A stretch of 64,000 nt of DNA, taken from contig NEEC01000007.1 in the NCBI GenBank assembly GCA_002189035.1, positions 806,001-870,000 of the forward strand, written 5' to 3'. Made by a program: the position numbers and the translations under genes. This DNA is from Utricularia gibba. Its lineage: Eukaryota; Streptophyta; Magnoliopsida; Lamiales; Lentibulariaceae. Positions 13,001 to 25,170 of the stretch are shown here, piece after piece (position 1 is the first letter of the stretch; each line of letters starts with the position of its first letter). The notes under the pieces were generated by a model. The model worked only from the letters and a program-made list of their open reading frames with translations. It had not been told where the DNA came from and searched no databases.

Positions 13001-13107
13001 GGTCGTCTTGTCCGGCATGGAATGAGGGCAAGTTGTGGAAGACTATTTTCACTCGAAATAGAAGAAGTGGAGGGTGGGTTTTTTCCTACTTATTGATGGA
13101 GGAATGA
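10058..13107. other. Intergenic region between the CRF gene and the pectin acetylesterase
   Basis: AT-rich DNA with no recognisable gene. A 128-codon frame at 11785-12171 overlaps an opposite-strand frame and has no family features. A near-tandem 39-base repeat lies at 11593-11699. Confidence 0.6.
11593..11699 (+). repeat. Direct repeat, two copies of about 39 bases
   Basis: Two copies at about 11593-11633 and 11660-11699 share GTTACTTCTTGATCTTAATG plus similar flanks (ATGTTAA, then an AAATC core). They are separated by about 27 bases. The role is unknown; slippage or a decayed tandem duplication is the simplest explanation. Confidence 0.6.
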
Positions 13108-15251
13108 ATGACTGTTCTTGGCGCTATGGCAAATCACTGGTTCGTCTTTTTCTTGTGCACGTTCTTGGCGCTATGGCATCAGGGCCACTGCGTTCAACTC
13201 GTCGATATTCAATACGTCAAAGAAGCAGCTAGCAAAGGCGCAGGTTTGCCTCTAATTTTTCGATCATCAACTCCATGTTTGGATGTATTACCGGTAATGC
13301 TTCGACACGCAGTTTGCTTGGATGGAAGCCCGGCGGCGTACTATTTTGCTCCCGGATCCGGAGAGGGGATCAACAACTGGATTGTTATGCTAGAGGTGGT
13401 GCCACGCTTTAGGGTTATGTGAAAAAAGTACATTTAATTCGGACGCGTGAAGTGGAATTTGCAGGGCGGCGGATGGTGCACCTGCGATGGTGGTTGCGAT
13501 TACCGACGAAAGATAATTGTCGGAAGCTCTTACTTGCACCTGAAAACGTTGACGTTTGCGGACATGTATGATAACAACCCTAAGTATAATCCAGGTAGGG
13601 TAGCCACTTTAGTTTCTAAGTGATTCTGATAAAATGTTTTGGAAGTTGAAGTGGGAATCTGATGGAAGATTCAGGAAAGGATTTCATCACCTTGATGATT
13701 GAAATCTTGTGTTGTTTGGTTTCTAGAGTTCTATAATTGGAATAGGGTTTATGTGGCCTACTGCGATGGCGGTTCCTTCACCGGAGATGTGGAAGCGGTT
13801 GATCCCGTGAGTTTCTTCACCAAACTTCTCAAGTTGGATTCGTCGATAAAATTGCTGTAACATTCAGAATCCAAACTAATAGTAGCACTGTATGATCTTC
13901 AGCAAATGAACCTGACGATTAGGGGTTCAAGGATTTACAACTCGGTGATGGAGGAGGTTTTGGCGAAAGGAATGAAGGATGCCAAAAATGTACTCCACCT
14001 TCTTCATTTCTTGCTGCTTGAAACTATAGTTGTATTCCCAGAAATGTTATTCTTGAAAACAGGCGATCCTCATCGGAATATCGGCCGGCGCTCTGGCGGC
14101 GATCCTGCACTGCGATGACTTCCATGAGCTTATCCCCAACGCCGGCAGAGTTAAGTGCATTGCTGATTCCGGCTTCTTCTTCTACGGGTAAGTAGATTGT
14201 TGGGGTGTCGCCGGGAAGACATGCTTCCAATATCATAAGATCATGACGCTGTAAAAATGCTCTCTGGCAGGGAGAATCTTCTAGGAGCTTCACTGAGGAG
14301 AGAATACTACAGCAACATGTTCCACTACCATGTAATAATGTCAACTGAAACTGGATGACCATGGTTATTGTTATTTTTATCATTTTTTTGTCCTTTGCAG
14401 AATATGGGGAAGTTCATACCACAATCATGCACCTCTAAAATGGATCCTGGCTTGGTCAGCTTACTCATTTCAACTCTCTGAGCTCATCTGTTTTTGCTTT
14501 TTGTTTTTTTTTTCAATGCTGTCTGATTTGCTGGAAACCCCTCAGTGTCTTTTCCCAGAAAACCTGGTCAGCGATATCAAAACTCCAATCTTTTTGCTGG
14601 ACTCAGCTTATGACCAATACAGGGTACTCAATCATGTTCTCTTTCATTCTCTGTTCCTACAGAATATACACTTAACTAAAACTGGTCTCCTATCAGATAA
14701 AGTATCAATATATCCCTGAAGATCAGAGGCCTCAGTGGGCAAATTGCCTTGAAAACATAACCAGCTGCACAGACCAGCAGCTGTCTATGCTCCAAGGTGC
14801 GTTCTTTCAGCTTAACAACTGTTACATATCCAAGAAAACAAAACCAGGGTAAGAACATGACCAATGTGTGTCATTACTGATGACTATACTCTTGGTTACT
14901 GACGTAGAATTCCGGAAAGCCTTCATGGAGTCGTTGCAGAAACTCCAGCCCTCTTCTTCTCGGGGATTCTTTGTTCACAACTGCTACCTCCATGGCCATG
15001 TGTACTTCCCGGACTACTGGAGGTGCAAGCGGGTTGCCGGCGACACGGTAAAACTACGGTCGATGCGATTCCGGATGCATGTGGATAGATTTTTCTGAAA
15101 CGCGAATGTTACCTTTCCCGTTGTGCAGACGATTGCGAGGATGATCGGCGATTGGTATTACGATCGGAAATCGATCCAGATAATCATGCCTCCTGGAAAC
15201 CCTCAAAACTGCAGCGTTCCCGTGACGGAAAGTTGTCTGCCTGATGAGTGA
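13108..15251 (+). CDS. Pectin acetylesterase (12 exons)
   Basis: A secreted alpha/beta-hydrolase (CE13, Notum-like) that removes acetyl groups from cell-wall pectin. Exons: 13108-13243, 13313-13395, 13465-13594, 13727-13806, 13903-13989, 14063-14187, 14271-14331, 14401-14454, 14546-14623, 14697-14796, 14908-15047 and 15129-15251. Together they make 398 residues in frame with GT-AG introns. An alternative ATG at 13126 starts directly at the signal peptide ([17 protein letters not shown]). Family landmarks are [42 protein letters not shown], the nucleophile motif GISAGA (Ser179), DSAYD with probable catalytic Asp275, CYLHGH with candidate His residues, and IGDWYYDR near the end. The usual motif is GCSAGG, so both the Cys before the Ser and the last Gly differ here; the Gly-x-Ser-x-Gly core is kept. 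Confidence 0.93.
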
Positions 15252-17877
15252 GCTTATTGAAGTAGGGTATTGAATACCATTGGTATATTATTCAAGGGCA
15301 TTTATTAAAAATAAATGTAAAAAAATAGTGATGAATAGTTTCAATCTTTCGGGTTTGGTAGATAGTTTAATAATATTTTTGAATTATTTAATTTTAAAAT
15401 AATTTAAGATAAATTAAAATCATATCCGTAAGTTTATTGAAAATTGATGAGATACTAGGTTTTATATTAAACAGTATATTTATTTTCAATTTAATTTTTC
15501 TACTCTTTATTTTAGAATAAATATAAAATCACAATGTGAATATTTTTTAATTACAAAATATATCACATCGAAAATCGAAATACATCTATCAAACACATCC
15601 TAAATCTAAAACTATTAAAAAAAATTCAAAATAAATTATATTCTCATGAATTTTAATATATATTATTATATTAATATCATTTCAAATTATGATTTGCATT
15701 GTTTCGACAGTAGACCTTGGCCTTCTGTGGCTACCGAACTTTATGCTATGGGCCATGAACAAAGGGCCGATTATATTACTACGAGAGCACATTATTGGGC
15801 TTCTGTGGGCCCAACAGCCGCTTCTTCCTCCACACACTTTTTCATAATTGAAATTAAAATTTGTTAAAAAATTGGAATAGTTCAAAATTTGCATATATTT
15901 AATTTATTAAATAAGTTTTAATTGTCGTATAAAACTACATAACACAAAGTAAATCAAACACAGTATTGTATTATCCATCAAAAAAAGTTTACATTAAAAT
16001 TAATTAGTCAAATATGGTCAACGAAAGAGTTCAAATTATTTGCATATTGTGTAGAGTTATTGGAGATGGCTCTTACCCGAAGAAGTGATAATAAAAAACA
16101 TTTTTTATTCCAACTAAGACCTCGAAAATTGTAGAGTGACACACCGTACGATGCTCCATAAATTTGATGTTTTGCAGTGCGATTGGAGGAAGTGAATAGA
16201 CTCCGGAGTAGGGTTTCGTATAAAGAAGGGGTGAGGGCAGTTCAGCGTCCAGGGCCGTACTGATTGGGGAAGAGGTAGGGTTTAGTGTCGGAAATCGATC
16301 GAGCACGAATTTTTTTTTGTTTCCTTTTTTCTGAGGAATGTAGAGTTGAAATCGAACTTAGAGCCCTAGAAGAAGGCCGGTTTGGTTTAAGTGGCACAAG
16401 CAAATGCACATTGCATCACACTTGTGAAATCGATTCCATCACATGATGAGAGGGAGGGGAGGAAGGTTTTTGTTTGGGGGTGAAGTTGAGGAATGGGTGC
16501 GTAACTGTGGCACATGTATCTGAAAAGTATGGAGAAACAAGGATGTGATTATTGAGGGTAAAAGGAAGTGGTAGGGGCAAGGGGTGGGATCGTGGGATAA
16601 CCCCATTTGTCCAGTAGGAGCCTGAGCCCCAAGTGCACCCACCGCCAGGGGGCACATGTGAAGCAAAGCATGCAATCAATGAATGAAGGAAAGGGGACGA
16701 ATCCTCTGCTGTGCTGCTTCGAAAAACGGGCACTCTGCTCCAACACACCCCACTGTAGTCTGTACCTTTCAAACCAAACCCCATGATCAGTCATACCCGG
16801 CTTGACCCCTTCTGGATCACTATTACTATCAACAGGGGAATTGGAAACCAGAATTACACGTTTTGGAAGTATAAACTAAACCCCTCTCTAATCCAAGTCG
16901 TTTTGATTCCGAAAGTATTTTATTACCAAGTTGTGATGCTATTGCTACGCACGTCGTCTGATTTAAAGTTGATTTATCCTGCTGAGAGCCTGGGAACATG
17001 TGCATTATGGTACAACTGACCGCATCGCAGACTCATTTATGGATTCCCGCATCACGAATTCATCAGAAAATGGTTGGTTTTAGAGAGCGAACAACCATAG
17101 TGTGTCTCTCTCCCACCTTAAAGTATGTCGTATCGTATAGCAAGTGGACGGACGGACTCCTGATGCCATTCTCTATACATTCAATCCATGATAAAAGATG
17201 GAGATAGACGCAAAAGAACACCTGTAAGCCTGCAACTTGCAAGTCGAGGAGGCTTCCTAAAGTTGTTTGAGAAACGACCAAGATTCAGCCACGTCGACTT
17301 TCTTGAAAGAATGGCTGGTTGAAAAATAACTTGGACAGGTAGATAGGTATTGGAAGAACATTTGTTTCAAGGATGAGGGCTTTTTTCTGGTCGGGGGCAT
17401 GGTCTTTGCCAGTTAGGGAAACTGTGAAGCACCACACCACGAGAGCCCACAGGCACTTGTCGCTCTCGATCTTAGATTTGTAGATAACATGATGGTCTCC
17501 TTCTTTAACATTTTTTAACATTCCATCATGTTCATATTCATCCCAGAATTCCTCTGGTGCGAGATCTGAAATGCAATAACAGGCTTAGATCAACACAGCC
17601 ATGGATGTGTTAACAAATTTAGGGAATTGATTTTTTAAGAAACAGTTTTCTCCAAACTTGTTTTTTTCCCCTTTCTGGAGTACTGTGAGCAGAATATAAA
17701 CTGTTAAAGTCACTTGTATTGCTGGTAGGTTTTTCCATTTCCCCCCTTTTTCCAACAGCTCATAGTCGGAGTCGGGAATGAGAATAACTCTGTGATGTCA
17801 CTGTTGCTACTGTTATCCTTTCCGTTTCCCCTTTTAACATTTAACCATTAAAAAACGAAAAAAAGCAAAAAAATGTC
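15252..17877. other. Intergenic region upstream of MIR319
   Basis: AT-rich to about 16060, then more balanced DNA. Frames near 16416-16794 overlap each other in two phases and look non-coding. This stretch probably holds the MIR319 promoter. Confidence 0.55.
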
Positions 17878-17886
17878 TATAAAAAA
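17878..17886 (+). promoter_or_regulatory. Probable TATA box of the MIR319 gene
   Basis: TATAAAAAA is followed about 30 bases later by a CT-rich, A-rich stretch suitable for transcription start. It lies about 150 bases before the hairpin, a common spacing for plant pri-miRNAs. Confidence 0.5.
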
Positions 17887-18031
17887 CCTCCTCTTGCTCA
17901 TACCGACACTTAACACAACTAGGGTTCGCTTCTCTTGCTAGGGATCTGAAGAGCATCAGCCGCGCCTGCTGTGTTTGAGGTGAAGTATCTTTTGCTTGTT
18001 AAATATGGTAATCTAATTGTGATCTGGAGTT

Positions 18032-18232
18032 TGTGGATCTGGGGCGAGAGAGAGCTTTCTTCAGTTCAACCATGGGGGAAGTTGGATCCAAGTTGCTGCC
18101 GAGCCATTCTTACAACTGCTGAACGAGCAAAGGCGCTTCGTTCCGCAGCTGATTGAATGAAGCGGGAGTCAATTTGGATCTTACTGTTCTTGTACTTGGA
18201 CTGAAGGGAGCTCCCTCCTCTCCAAGACATGG
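18032..18232 (+). ncRNA. MIR319: MIR319 precursor; mature miR319 at 18196-18216
   Basis: The 21 bases at 18196-18216 (TTGGACTGAAGGGAGCTCCC plus T) equal the canonical miR319, which silences TCP4-class transcription factors controlling leaf growth and flower organs. The star arm at 18049-18069 (AGAGAGCTTTCTTCAGTTCA plus A) pairs with it with few mismatches. The basal stem extends below the duplex (CTGG...GGCGAGAG against CTCCTCTCCA). The upper stem continues with GATCCAA near 18085 against TTGGATC near 18174, then further pairing towards a distant loop. A long foldback of about 190 bases with the microRNA on the 3' arm is the hallmark of the miR159/319 family, which is cut from the loop downward. 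It is miR319 and not miR159, whose mature form begins TTTGGATTGAAGG. Confidence 0.93.
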
Positions 18233-19010
18233 TAAGATTTCCACCAAACACTATGAACCATGGATCTGACAAACGTGTGCTTCAAAGGGAAGTTGCCATG
18301 ATTCCCTGCTGAGTGTTGAATCTGATAGATTACTTCACGCCTTCTGGATAGTGCGTGTCATACTGTTAGGCAGCAAGTCCCGAAGCATTTCTCATTGGAA
18401 CTACCAAAGCCTCAGGATGCGCGGTGTTATCCACCGGACTAAAGGAGATGCAAACAAAACGAATCGATTAAATGACCCCTCTGAGTGTCTCAGCATGCAA
18501 CTCTTGAGCTGCGCCTCATATTTACTTCTACAGTTTGACTAGAATTCCCAGTAGTTGAACGACTTGTTGAGTTATTTCTGTTTCTTGGAACGTTTGCTTG
18601 ATATTACAACCAGTTACGATTTCCTCGTTGTAAGAAATAAATCAGAGCCGCGGAATGGGAGAATCCGGTGCCTTTTGTTTTTCTACTGCGCCGCATGTTC
18701 TAACGAAAACCTAATTTTTGTTCCATGATGTTGTCTGAACGAACTACAAGGTGCAATTTTTTCATACTCCATACAAAATATGGAGTAATGAAATTTAGGG
18801 TTTAGGAATAAATTTAAGAAGGATGAATGAATTACTTATTATTTATGTGGTCATTCAAGAAATGGAGATGTAAAATACAATAGAAAATATATGAAAATTA
18901 TTTTAGAACAATAAAAAATAAAAGTGAAAATTGCTAATAAAAAACTTTAATACAGTTTGATAAGAGTGTAGGTAAAGAAACTATGGGTTATATTGATGTT
19001 GCAGATTTTG
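18233..19010. other. MIR319 downstream region
   Basis: The first few hundred bases are probably the 3' part of the primary MIR319 transcript; the rest (18760-18960) is AT-rich. No further gene is visible. Confidence 0.45.
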
Positions 19011-21174
19011 TCATCCCTCAGATGCTACAACGAAAGTTTTTGTGCGAGACTTTGATCCTTTGGTATTCCTTCTTGCCTCAAACAGCTTTGCTTCCAAGCT
19101 GTTCTCCTTTAAGTCTGGAGGCAATCTTGAAGATGGCTTCAAGGTATCATTCTCATTGGATGGTAGCTTCCCTGTCCATCTGCGAACCGGACTCGGCGCG
19201 TTCCTCCGAGTGAACGATGTGGAAGCTGGATAACCATCACTGGGAGCCTTCCAGTTTCTCAGTTCTCGTAGGGAATGTCGAGTGTTGAATGAATTATCGA
19301 ATGCGTGATTCGAATCCACACAATCGGTTATGCTACAAGTCTCTTGTTTCCCCTTTTTGTGATCCTGTAAATGCTCATCCGAATGGAGGTTTTCATCTTG
19401 CTGTAGGGATTCGGAGTTCATCTGCGGAGCTGGAAAGTTCCCAGCTGTCTTCAGTCCCTTCTGATCCGTTGTTTCATTGCTGCGAATGGTCTTGGAGTTC
19501 ATCATGTCATCTCTCGTTTTTTCAAGTTCAAGGAGGTTTGAATCGCTGTGCAGAGGATCAGCATCATTGCGTTCATCAGCTGCTATAAGTGGTGCCGTCT
19601 CAGGAAGCTGCCGCCTGAAGGTGGGATCATGGCTTGAGACCAAGGCTTGGATTTCATGTCGCAGTTTCTCCACTGCAGAGCTCTTTCCATCGTGGGTGAT
19701 CGACAACTTAATCTGCATTCGTTCATCAAGCCAAGACTCTGCAACATGAAGAAGTAACTGATCAAGATCACTTCCCCCTCTCCAGTTTTTATCAGATCTC
19801 TGCCTGAGGAAATGCATTTTCTTTTCGTAATCTTTTATACCAATAGCAAATGCATCGCATAGTTCTTCCAGTAGCCCTTTGATCTTCTTTCGTTCTCCAG
19901 TTCTTCAGACACACCCATTAGAGCTGATCTCACACCATCAACCTCTCTTGCCAACTTTCTGTTAAAATCTTCGATGCGGTTCCTGATCTTAATGGACTGA
20001 GCAGGCTTACGCATTGCTTCTTGGAATTTGGTTGTTCTTATGTGCTTCACCAATTCATCCAATTCTTGATGATCCGCATGCTGTTCTCTTAGTAAAGACT
20101 TTATCTTCGAACGAGCCACATCCAATTCTTTCTTCAATCCCCTGACGACTACAGCATTTGAAGACTGCTGCTCTTCCAGCCTCCATATGCGGTTCACAAC
20201 TGTAAGACGTTCAGCAGATGTTCTTAAGGTATGAGTCGTCTCCCTGTCTGTTCTTTCTGATTCTGCAGAGCTCAAGGGCGACATTGCAGGGTTATAAGGT
20301 GGAATCTGCATACCAGAATCATAAATTCTCAGAAACCTCAACCAGTAAAGAATCATTTACAATTTTCAGCTAATACGCTTGATGCATAATTCAAGCACAT
20401 CATCACATACAGTGAAGAAAACTCAGGGATTGCAGCACTTCACACAGGCAGTTAGACATTCAAGCAATCACATAAGCTCATGATCATATGAAGAGCAAGT
20501 GAAATCTCACCTCTATTGATCTACGATGATTGTATGGAACTGCTACTTGCACATGGTGTGTACTACCATGAGATTGATGATGCCCTGTTCGCTGTGGGAT
20601 TCCAAATGAATGCCTCTTCGAACTATCCAAATTTTCCACCTCAGATTGGAAAAAAAGATACCATCTCAGTGTTAAAGGACAATCTTTTTTACATCATGGC
20701 TTGATCAGGTAAGCATGAATGTAGTATTGTCGAGATTAATTACGAGAGCCGCATGCCAGGTTACACTACATAACAATCACATAATCTAGAACATGGGTGT
20801 TTTTCACAGTTTCAAGATGATACGGTTTCTAATACCAGTTTAGAAGGAGAGCAGGGGTGAAGGTCAGTCTTCCGCCGTCGCGGAAGATGATCCGCATCCG
20901 TCATTCTTCGAAGAGGGCGTTTGTAGTGATTGAGCTCCCAAACGGCGGCAGCAAGTTTCCTCGCAGAAACAAGGGAAACCATAAAGGCGCCGCCTTTAGA
21001 ATCACCCACTGCCACTTTATCTCCGGGAATTCCACCATGGGTGTTAACTGAATCGTAATCTATGGGCTTCCAGATCGACGAAACTGGAGTGAATTGCCCA
21101 CCCCTTTTACCTGCTTCGATCAAATTCACTCCAAAAATCTCAGCCTTTTCTGCTTGCGGCTCCACCCTCAACAT
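19011..21174 (-). CDS. Coiled-coil protein, At5g41620/BRANCHLESS TRICHOME-like, with one frameshift
   Basis: A plant-specific long coiled-coil protein related to At5g41620/At1g50660 and to BRANCHLESS TRICHOME; relatives act with microtubules in cell-shape control, but the role of this copy is unknown. Two exons: 21174-20836 and 20305-19011. The ATG at 21174 is the first in-frame Met after a stop. With one base restored it codes for about 544 residues. Exon 1 holds the conserved VSARKLAAAVWELNHY block. Exon 2 starts IPPYNPAMSP, continues with the coiled coil (NRIWRLEEQQSSNAVVVRGL and following heptads) and LLLHVAESWLDERMQIKLS, and ends with SLEAKLFEARR. The frame breaks near 19895: LEELCDAFAIGIKDYEKK is read one base out of phase from the preceding GVSEELE. 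One missing base (C on the plus strand) explains it. Confidence 0.82.
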
Positions 21175-23296
21175 CTCCAATTCCGAACCCTTCTCGATCA
21201 CAACAAAAAACTGTTCAAAACGACGCTTTCTCTTTCACAGGTTTCACTCTCTTTCGCGTATATTTAGCGCCCCCCCTTCGATTGAGACTTGTTCAGTCAC
21301 AGAGACTTCTTTTTCTTCTCTTCCCCCCTTCTTCCCGTGTATTCTCTCCAAAAGTATAGGACGAGGTTTAAAGGCAGTCATGGGTAGCTGTAATGGCATG
21401 AAATCTGGGCCATACCTAGTACTCCGCACGACCATTGATTTTTTATGGTTCACTTTTACACCTCAGCCTTGAATTCGGAACACACTACACCAAAAATCCT
21501 TGGCCACAAACTACGGTGTTCCTTAAAATTTCCGGCAAGACTGTCTTGTATCTGGCGTAGTGTGTTCAGTAAATCCCCTGAAAAACCTGAAGACTGCCGT
21601 GGTCTATGTCTGCATATTCCCCTTAAGAATCACTCGCTGTCAGTTTCCATAGTGTGGCGCAGAAAAATATGGTCTGCGATGCCACACATAAAATGCGTTG
21701 TAACATCAACTAAAGGCATTGTTGTTGGATTGGATCAGTAAAAAAAAGTGTCCCCCAATGAACTGAGAGGTTTCTTGAATCGTCGTCAATGGCGGATTTA
21801 ACAACCATTCCCGAATGGTCACTCGACTACGCATTCAATAACAGAGCCCACGCGGTCCCTTGTGGCCTGGCCCCCTGGTCGGGGCCATTTCCAAATACCT
21901 TCATCTCTTTTCACACATGATGCATGGATTCATCGATTCACACACCGTGGACTGTGGCACCTCCATCGTACACGCCACGCAACCACCTGTCGATTTGAGA
22001 GGTCCTCTGTGTCAGTCATCTCCAGCTCTGCAGCGTTTCCATCCATTTGATTTGTAATGCTTATCCAATAATTTTCAGTTTTATTCTCTTGAAATCACCT
22101 CAGATTACCCTTCACTGGCTTCTCTATCAGGTTCAAAGAAGGGAGACATACTGGGACAGACCTAATCATCTTCACCATGAGCAAGCTTCTGATTTAATGT
22201 CCAAGCGTCAAATGTGCAGAAAGGTATCGACTTGCCCAGCCCTGCGCGCAAGTATTGGGCTTTCTTCAGCCCCATTATGAGGCGGACACATGTGAGCCTA
22301 GGCCTCGCCCTCCATGTTGTTGCCCACCATGAGCGCTTGTCACTGCAGGGGCACCAACTTGCAGGCTTGGGAAATTGGTTTGTTTGTTTGCTTGGAAATA
22401 GTGTCCCGAGTCGTGGGCCGATCTTTGTTTCTTCTCCAAGCACTCCCTGTCTCCATCCTCAATTCGAATACAAAATAGCATCTCTGGTCCAACCCTAAAG
22501 CTCAGGCTTCCAATAATGCAACCCCCAATTTGACGTTTCCTCATCCGGGAGATGATCCCCTCCTGCAGCCAGCGCCGACGTCGACGTCACTCAGGCTCCC
22601 ATGCCATCGTGACAGGCCGGTGGTCTTTTAGACTCTTTTCTTCTTCTTTTTTTCATTACACGCTTGTTTTGGTTGAGATGGTAGTAACAGATTGAAGCGG
22701 TTGCTACATTAAAGTGTCCATAAATGAAGAAGTAGTTGGATTTGTAAGATTGGGGAGATGTCACATGACTGCGCTTTGGAACCTCCCGATCCATCCATCA
22801 CATGACTTCTGCTGACACTACCTACTACACACTAACCATTCTGTCTTGTTTTGCTGAAATCACTTGTAGACGGTTTTATCCTACTGGGAACACCTAAAGA
22901 AACATCACCAGATAGAGATGCACACTGTGAATTGTATTTCACCTTGTTAGATAATGAAAATGAGACATCTTTAGTTTCTTGTGCTCATTTTTACCTTACG
23001 CAAGTTGTTGAAAGGTCTTGCAAGTCTTTTTAGATTCGTAGGACAGAAGTTGTGAAAAAAGTTATGATCTTTCACACCAAGAACGTTTTTTTAACTCTTC
23101 ATGGGAAAGGTCTTGCAAGTTGCAGTGCACTGTGGATCCTACAACATTGCTATGGCTGGTTTTCTAACATAAACTGCATCTTGGCCGCCCCCCTGCACGT
23201 TTCACTGTGGCACGCACAAGCTTTTATTCTTTCTTTCTTCTTTTCTAGGCTTTGTGTGTCTTCCTCAGATTCACTCCTATAGTGGCTCCACCCACC
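21175..23296. other. Intergenic region between the coiled-coil gene and the MAKR gene
   Basis: Moderately GC DNA without a recognisable coding family. It contains the coiled-coil gene's 5' leader, short direct repeats (GAAAGGTCTTGCAAGT at about 23010 and 23105) and one member of a larger repeat at 23061-23100. Confidence 0.5.
23061..23100 (+). repeat. Direct repeat copy 1 (partner at 24181-24220)
   Basis: Forty bases centred on TCACACCAAGAACGTTTTTT recur at 24181-24220 inside the MAKR intron with only a few differences. One copy lies upstream of the MAKR gene and the other in its intron. Confidence 0.7.
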
Positions 23297-24399
23297 ATGG
23301 AAGCCTTCCGTTTGCTCAAATTCTGGCGTCCCAGCGCCGCCGCCTCCTTCGACGCCGATGATGGGCCTTTCATTGACTTCAACTTCCTCCTCCCTGACCA
23401 ACAACAACAAGAAGAATGGTCACACAAAATAGCAACTGATGAGAATATTGACTCTGGGTCTGAAAATGAAGTGCATGAAACCGAAGATGAAGCCAAATTT
23501 GTCGACTGTTTCACGCATGATTCCGATAGCGATGATGTTTCTACTCCTTCCAGTGAAGTTTTAGTTAAAGGGGAGGTTCTACCAGTTGAGCCCACAGTCA
23601 TTTTGGTCAATGGGTCTGAAGAAGAAGCCACAAAAATCCCTAATTCTTTCGGCAAGTTCCGTGTGTTTCTCCCAAACTCGTGAAACCCACCGCTTCAGGG
23701 GAAAAGGGTAATGCCAAGTTCGCCGTGAAGCTTAAAGTTGATGAAGTACCGATAATTTCGTTGTTCTACAGAGAGAAGCAAAAACATCAACAGCCTGATG
23801 GATCCTCCGCAGATGAGAGAAAATTTATCACGGAAGTGGTTCAAAAGTACACCAAAATGGTGAAGCCTTTCCAAATCCGTGTACTGAGAAAGACGGCCCG
23901 AGGTTCAGACCCGCCGTCCCGCCGAGGAAAATCCGGAAACTCTAAGACACCCAATTCCAAGAAAACCCAAATGTGGAACAGTAATTTGCAAGCCGGGATA
24001 AAAGTAGTTCGTAAACATTGGGGTAAAAGCCGATCAAGTACTTGTTCAATCGCCGCCACGGCGCGGGCAAGAAATGACGGCGACGATTCGCTGCTGCAGT
24101 TACAAGAAGGAATACAAGGCGCCATTCTACATTGCAAGAAATCACTCATCACCTCTACAGGTAAAAAAGACAAAAAAGCAGTTACGATCCCTCACACCAA
24201 GAACGTTTTTTTAACCTTTATCCAACCACCCAGATGAGATTCGATGCTTTGTTTATTTTACACAGATGGGGAATCTTCGTCTTCATCTCAGGAGAAATCG
24301 GCGACAATTCCGACGCTCTCTTCCTCCGTATCGATGCAATCCAATGTCTCTGGCGACGCTGAGGAGGTGGAGGTGGATCTTCTAGCTAAGCTAGATTAG
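23297..24399 (+). CDS. Membrane-associated kinase regulator (MAKR family), with one frameshift
   Basis: A small protein related to BKI1 and the MAKR proteins, which sit on the plasma membrane and modulate receptor-kinase signalling. Exons 23297-24160 and 24266-24399; with one base restored the product is about 332 residues. It begins MEAFRLLKFWRPSAAA. An acidic region follows (DENIDSGSENEVHETEDEAK), then FGKFRVFLP, the conserved block AVKLKVDEVPIISLFYRE, VVQKYTKMVKPFQIRV and the C-terminal LLQLQEGIQGAILHCKKS. The frame breaks at the A run 23674-23676: without repair it stops right after FRVFLPNS, and adding one A gives FRVFLPKLVKP. Intact flanking motifs argue for a sequencing deletion. The intron carries a copy of a repeat also found upstream. 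Confidence 0.85.
24181..24220 (+). repeat. Direct repeat copy 2, inside the MAKR intron
   Basis: Partner of 23061-23100. It begins just after the intron's donor region, so part of the intron may derive from DNA copied from upstream of the gene. Confidence 0.7.
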
Positions 24400-25170
24400 T
24401 GGCGTAATTAATTGCACGTGTAACTAAATTAATTAGCGTTAAGTATGGGAATAAAAGGGTCATTAAACACGTGTAGGTCAAAAGCAGTGGAATCGTGGCC
24501 ATTCTTCTTCTCTTCATTTCCTCCCTTTGAATTAATTTAAATATTTAATGCTTCAATTGGTATTCAATATTCTTTGATTCTGGGGAAACCATTTTCAACC
24601 CAATAAAGTCAAAACTATTTAATACAAAAATGGGACTTTGGATATTTATACACACACTATTTAAGGAAAATGATACATTTAATTTGATCGAGAGTTTAAT
24701 TTATTTGAATTTAAATAAATATTACGTAAATGAATTAAATTTTTAAATAATAAGGGTATTATTATAAATACGTTTATGTATGTATAATTAAAAAAACTTA
24801 AATTTATTTAGCTCATGAAGTAAATAATTTATAATACTATCTTTAAACATATCTAATCAAATATTTATATTATTATTGTTTTCGAGAATTCATGTAATAC
24901 ACTAGGAATCATTTGGACAAAGATGCAGTGGCTTTTATCATTTCTCGATAATAACTTTGTTGTACCTTGTACCTCTGTGTACCCTTCCATTATTTATAAT
25001 GGTCTCTGTCGGGAGCCCAAATAATGCAAGAGCGAGTGCGTCGCCTGTAAAAGAAAGGAGATATGAAAAGCCCAATAGTTTACTGGTTAGCGCTGGGCTA
25101 GGCCCAATGAAAGGTGGAGATAAATATCTGGAATGAATAAGTGGAATGCCCGGAAAACCGCCTCGTCGGG
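24400..25170. other. Spacer between the MAKR gene and SPO11-2
   Basis: AT-rich spacer with two CACGTG cores (24415 and 24469 regions). No gene is seen. Confidence 0.55.

Noticed and set aside
13244-13312. Reading straight through the first pectin acetylesterase intron, which is open
   Set aside because: The family sequence [11 protein letters not shown] needs the GT-AG removal; the read-through adds a foreign 23-residue insert.
16416-16794. Frames of 78-122 codons on the minus strand
   Set aside because: Three phases are open together and no start context, splice sites or motifs support a gene.
23252-23296. Upstream Met for the MAKR gene
   Set aside because: The extra residues are hydrophobic and unlike the family, whose start MEAF is at 23297.
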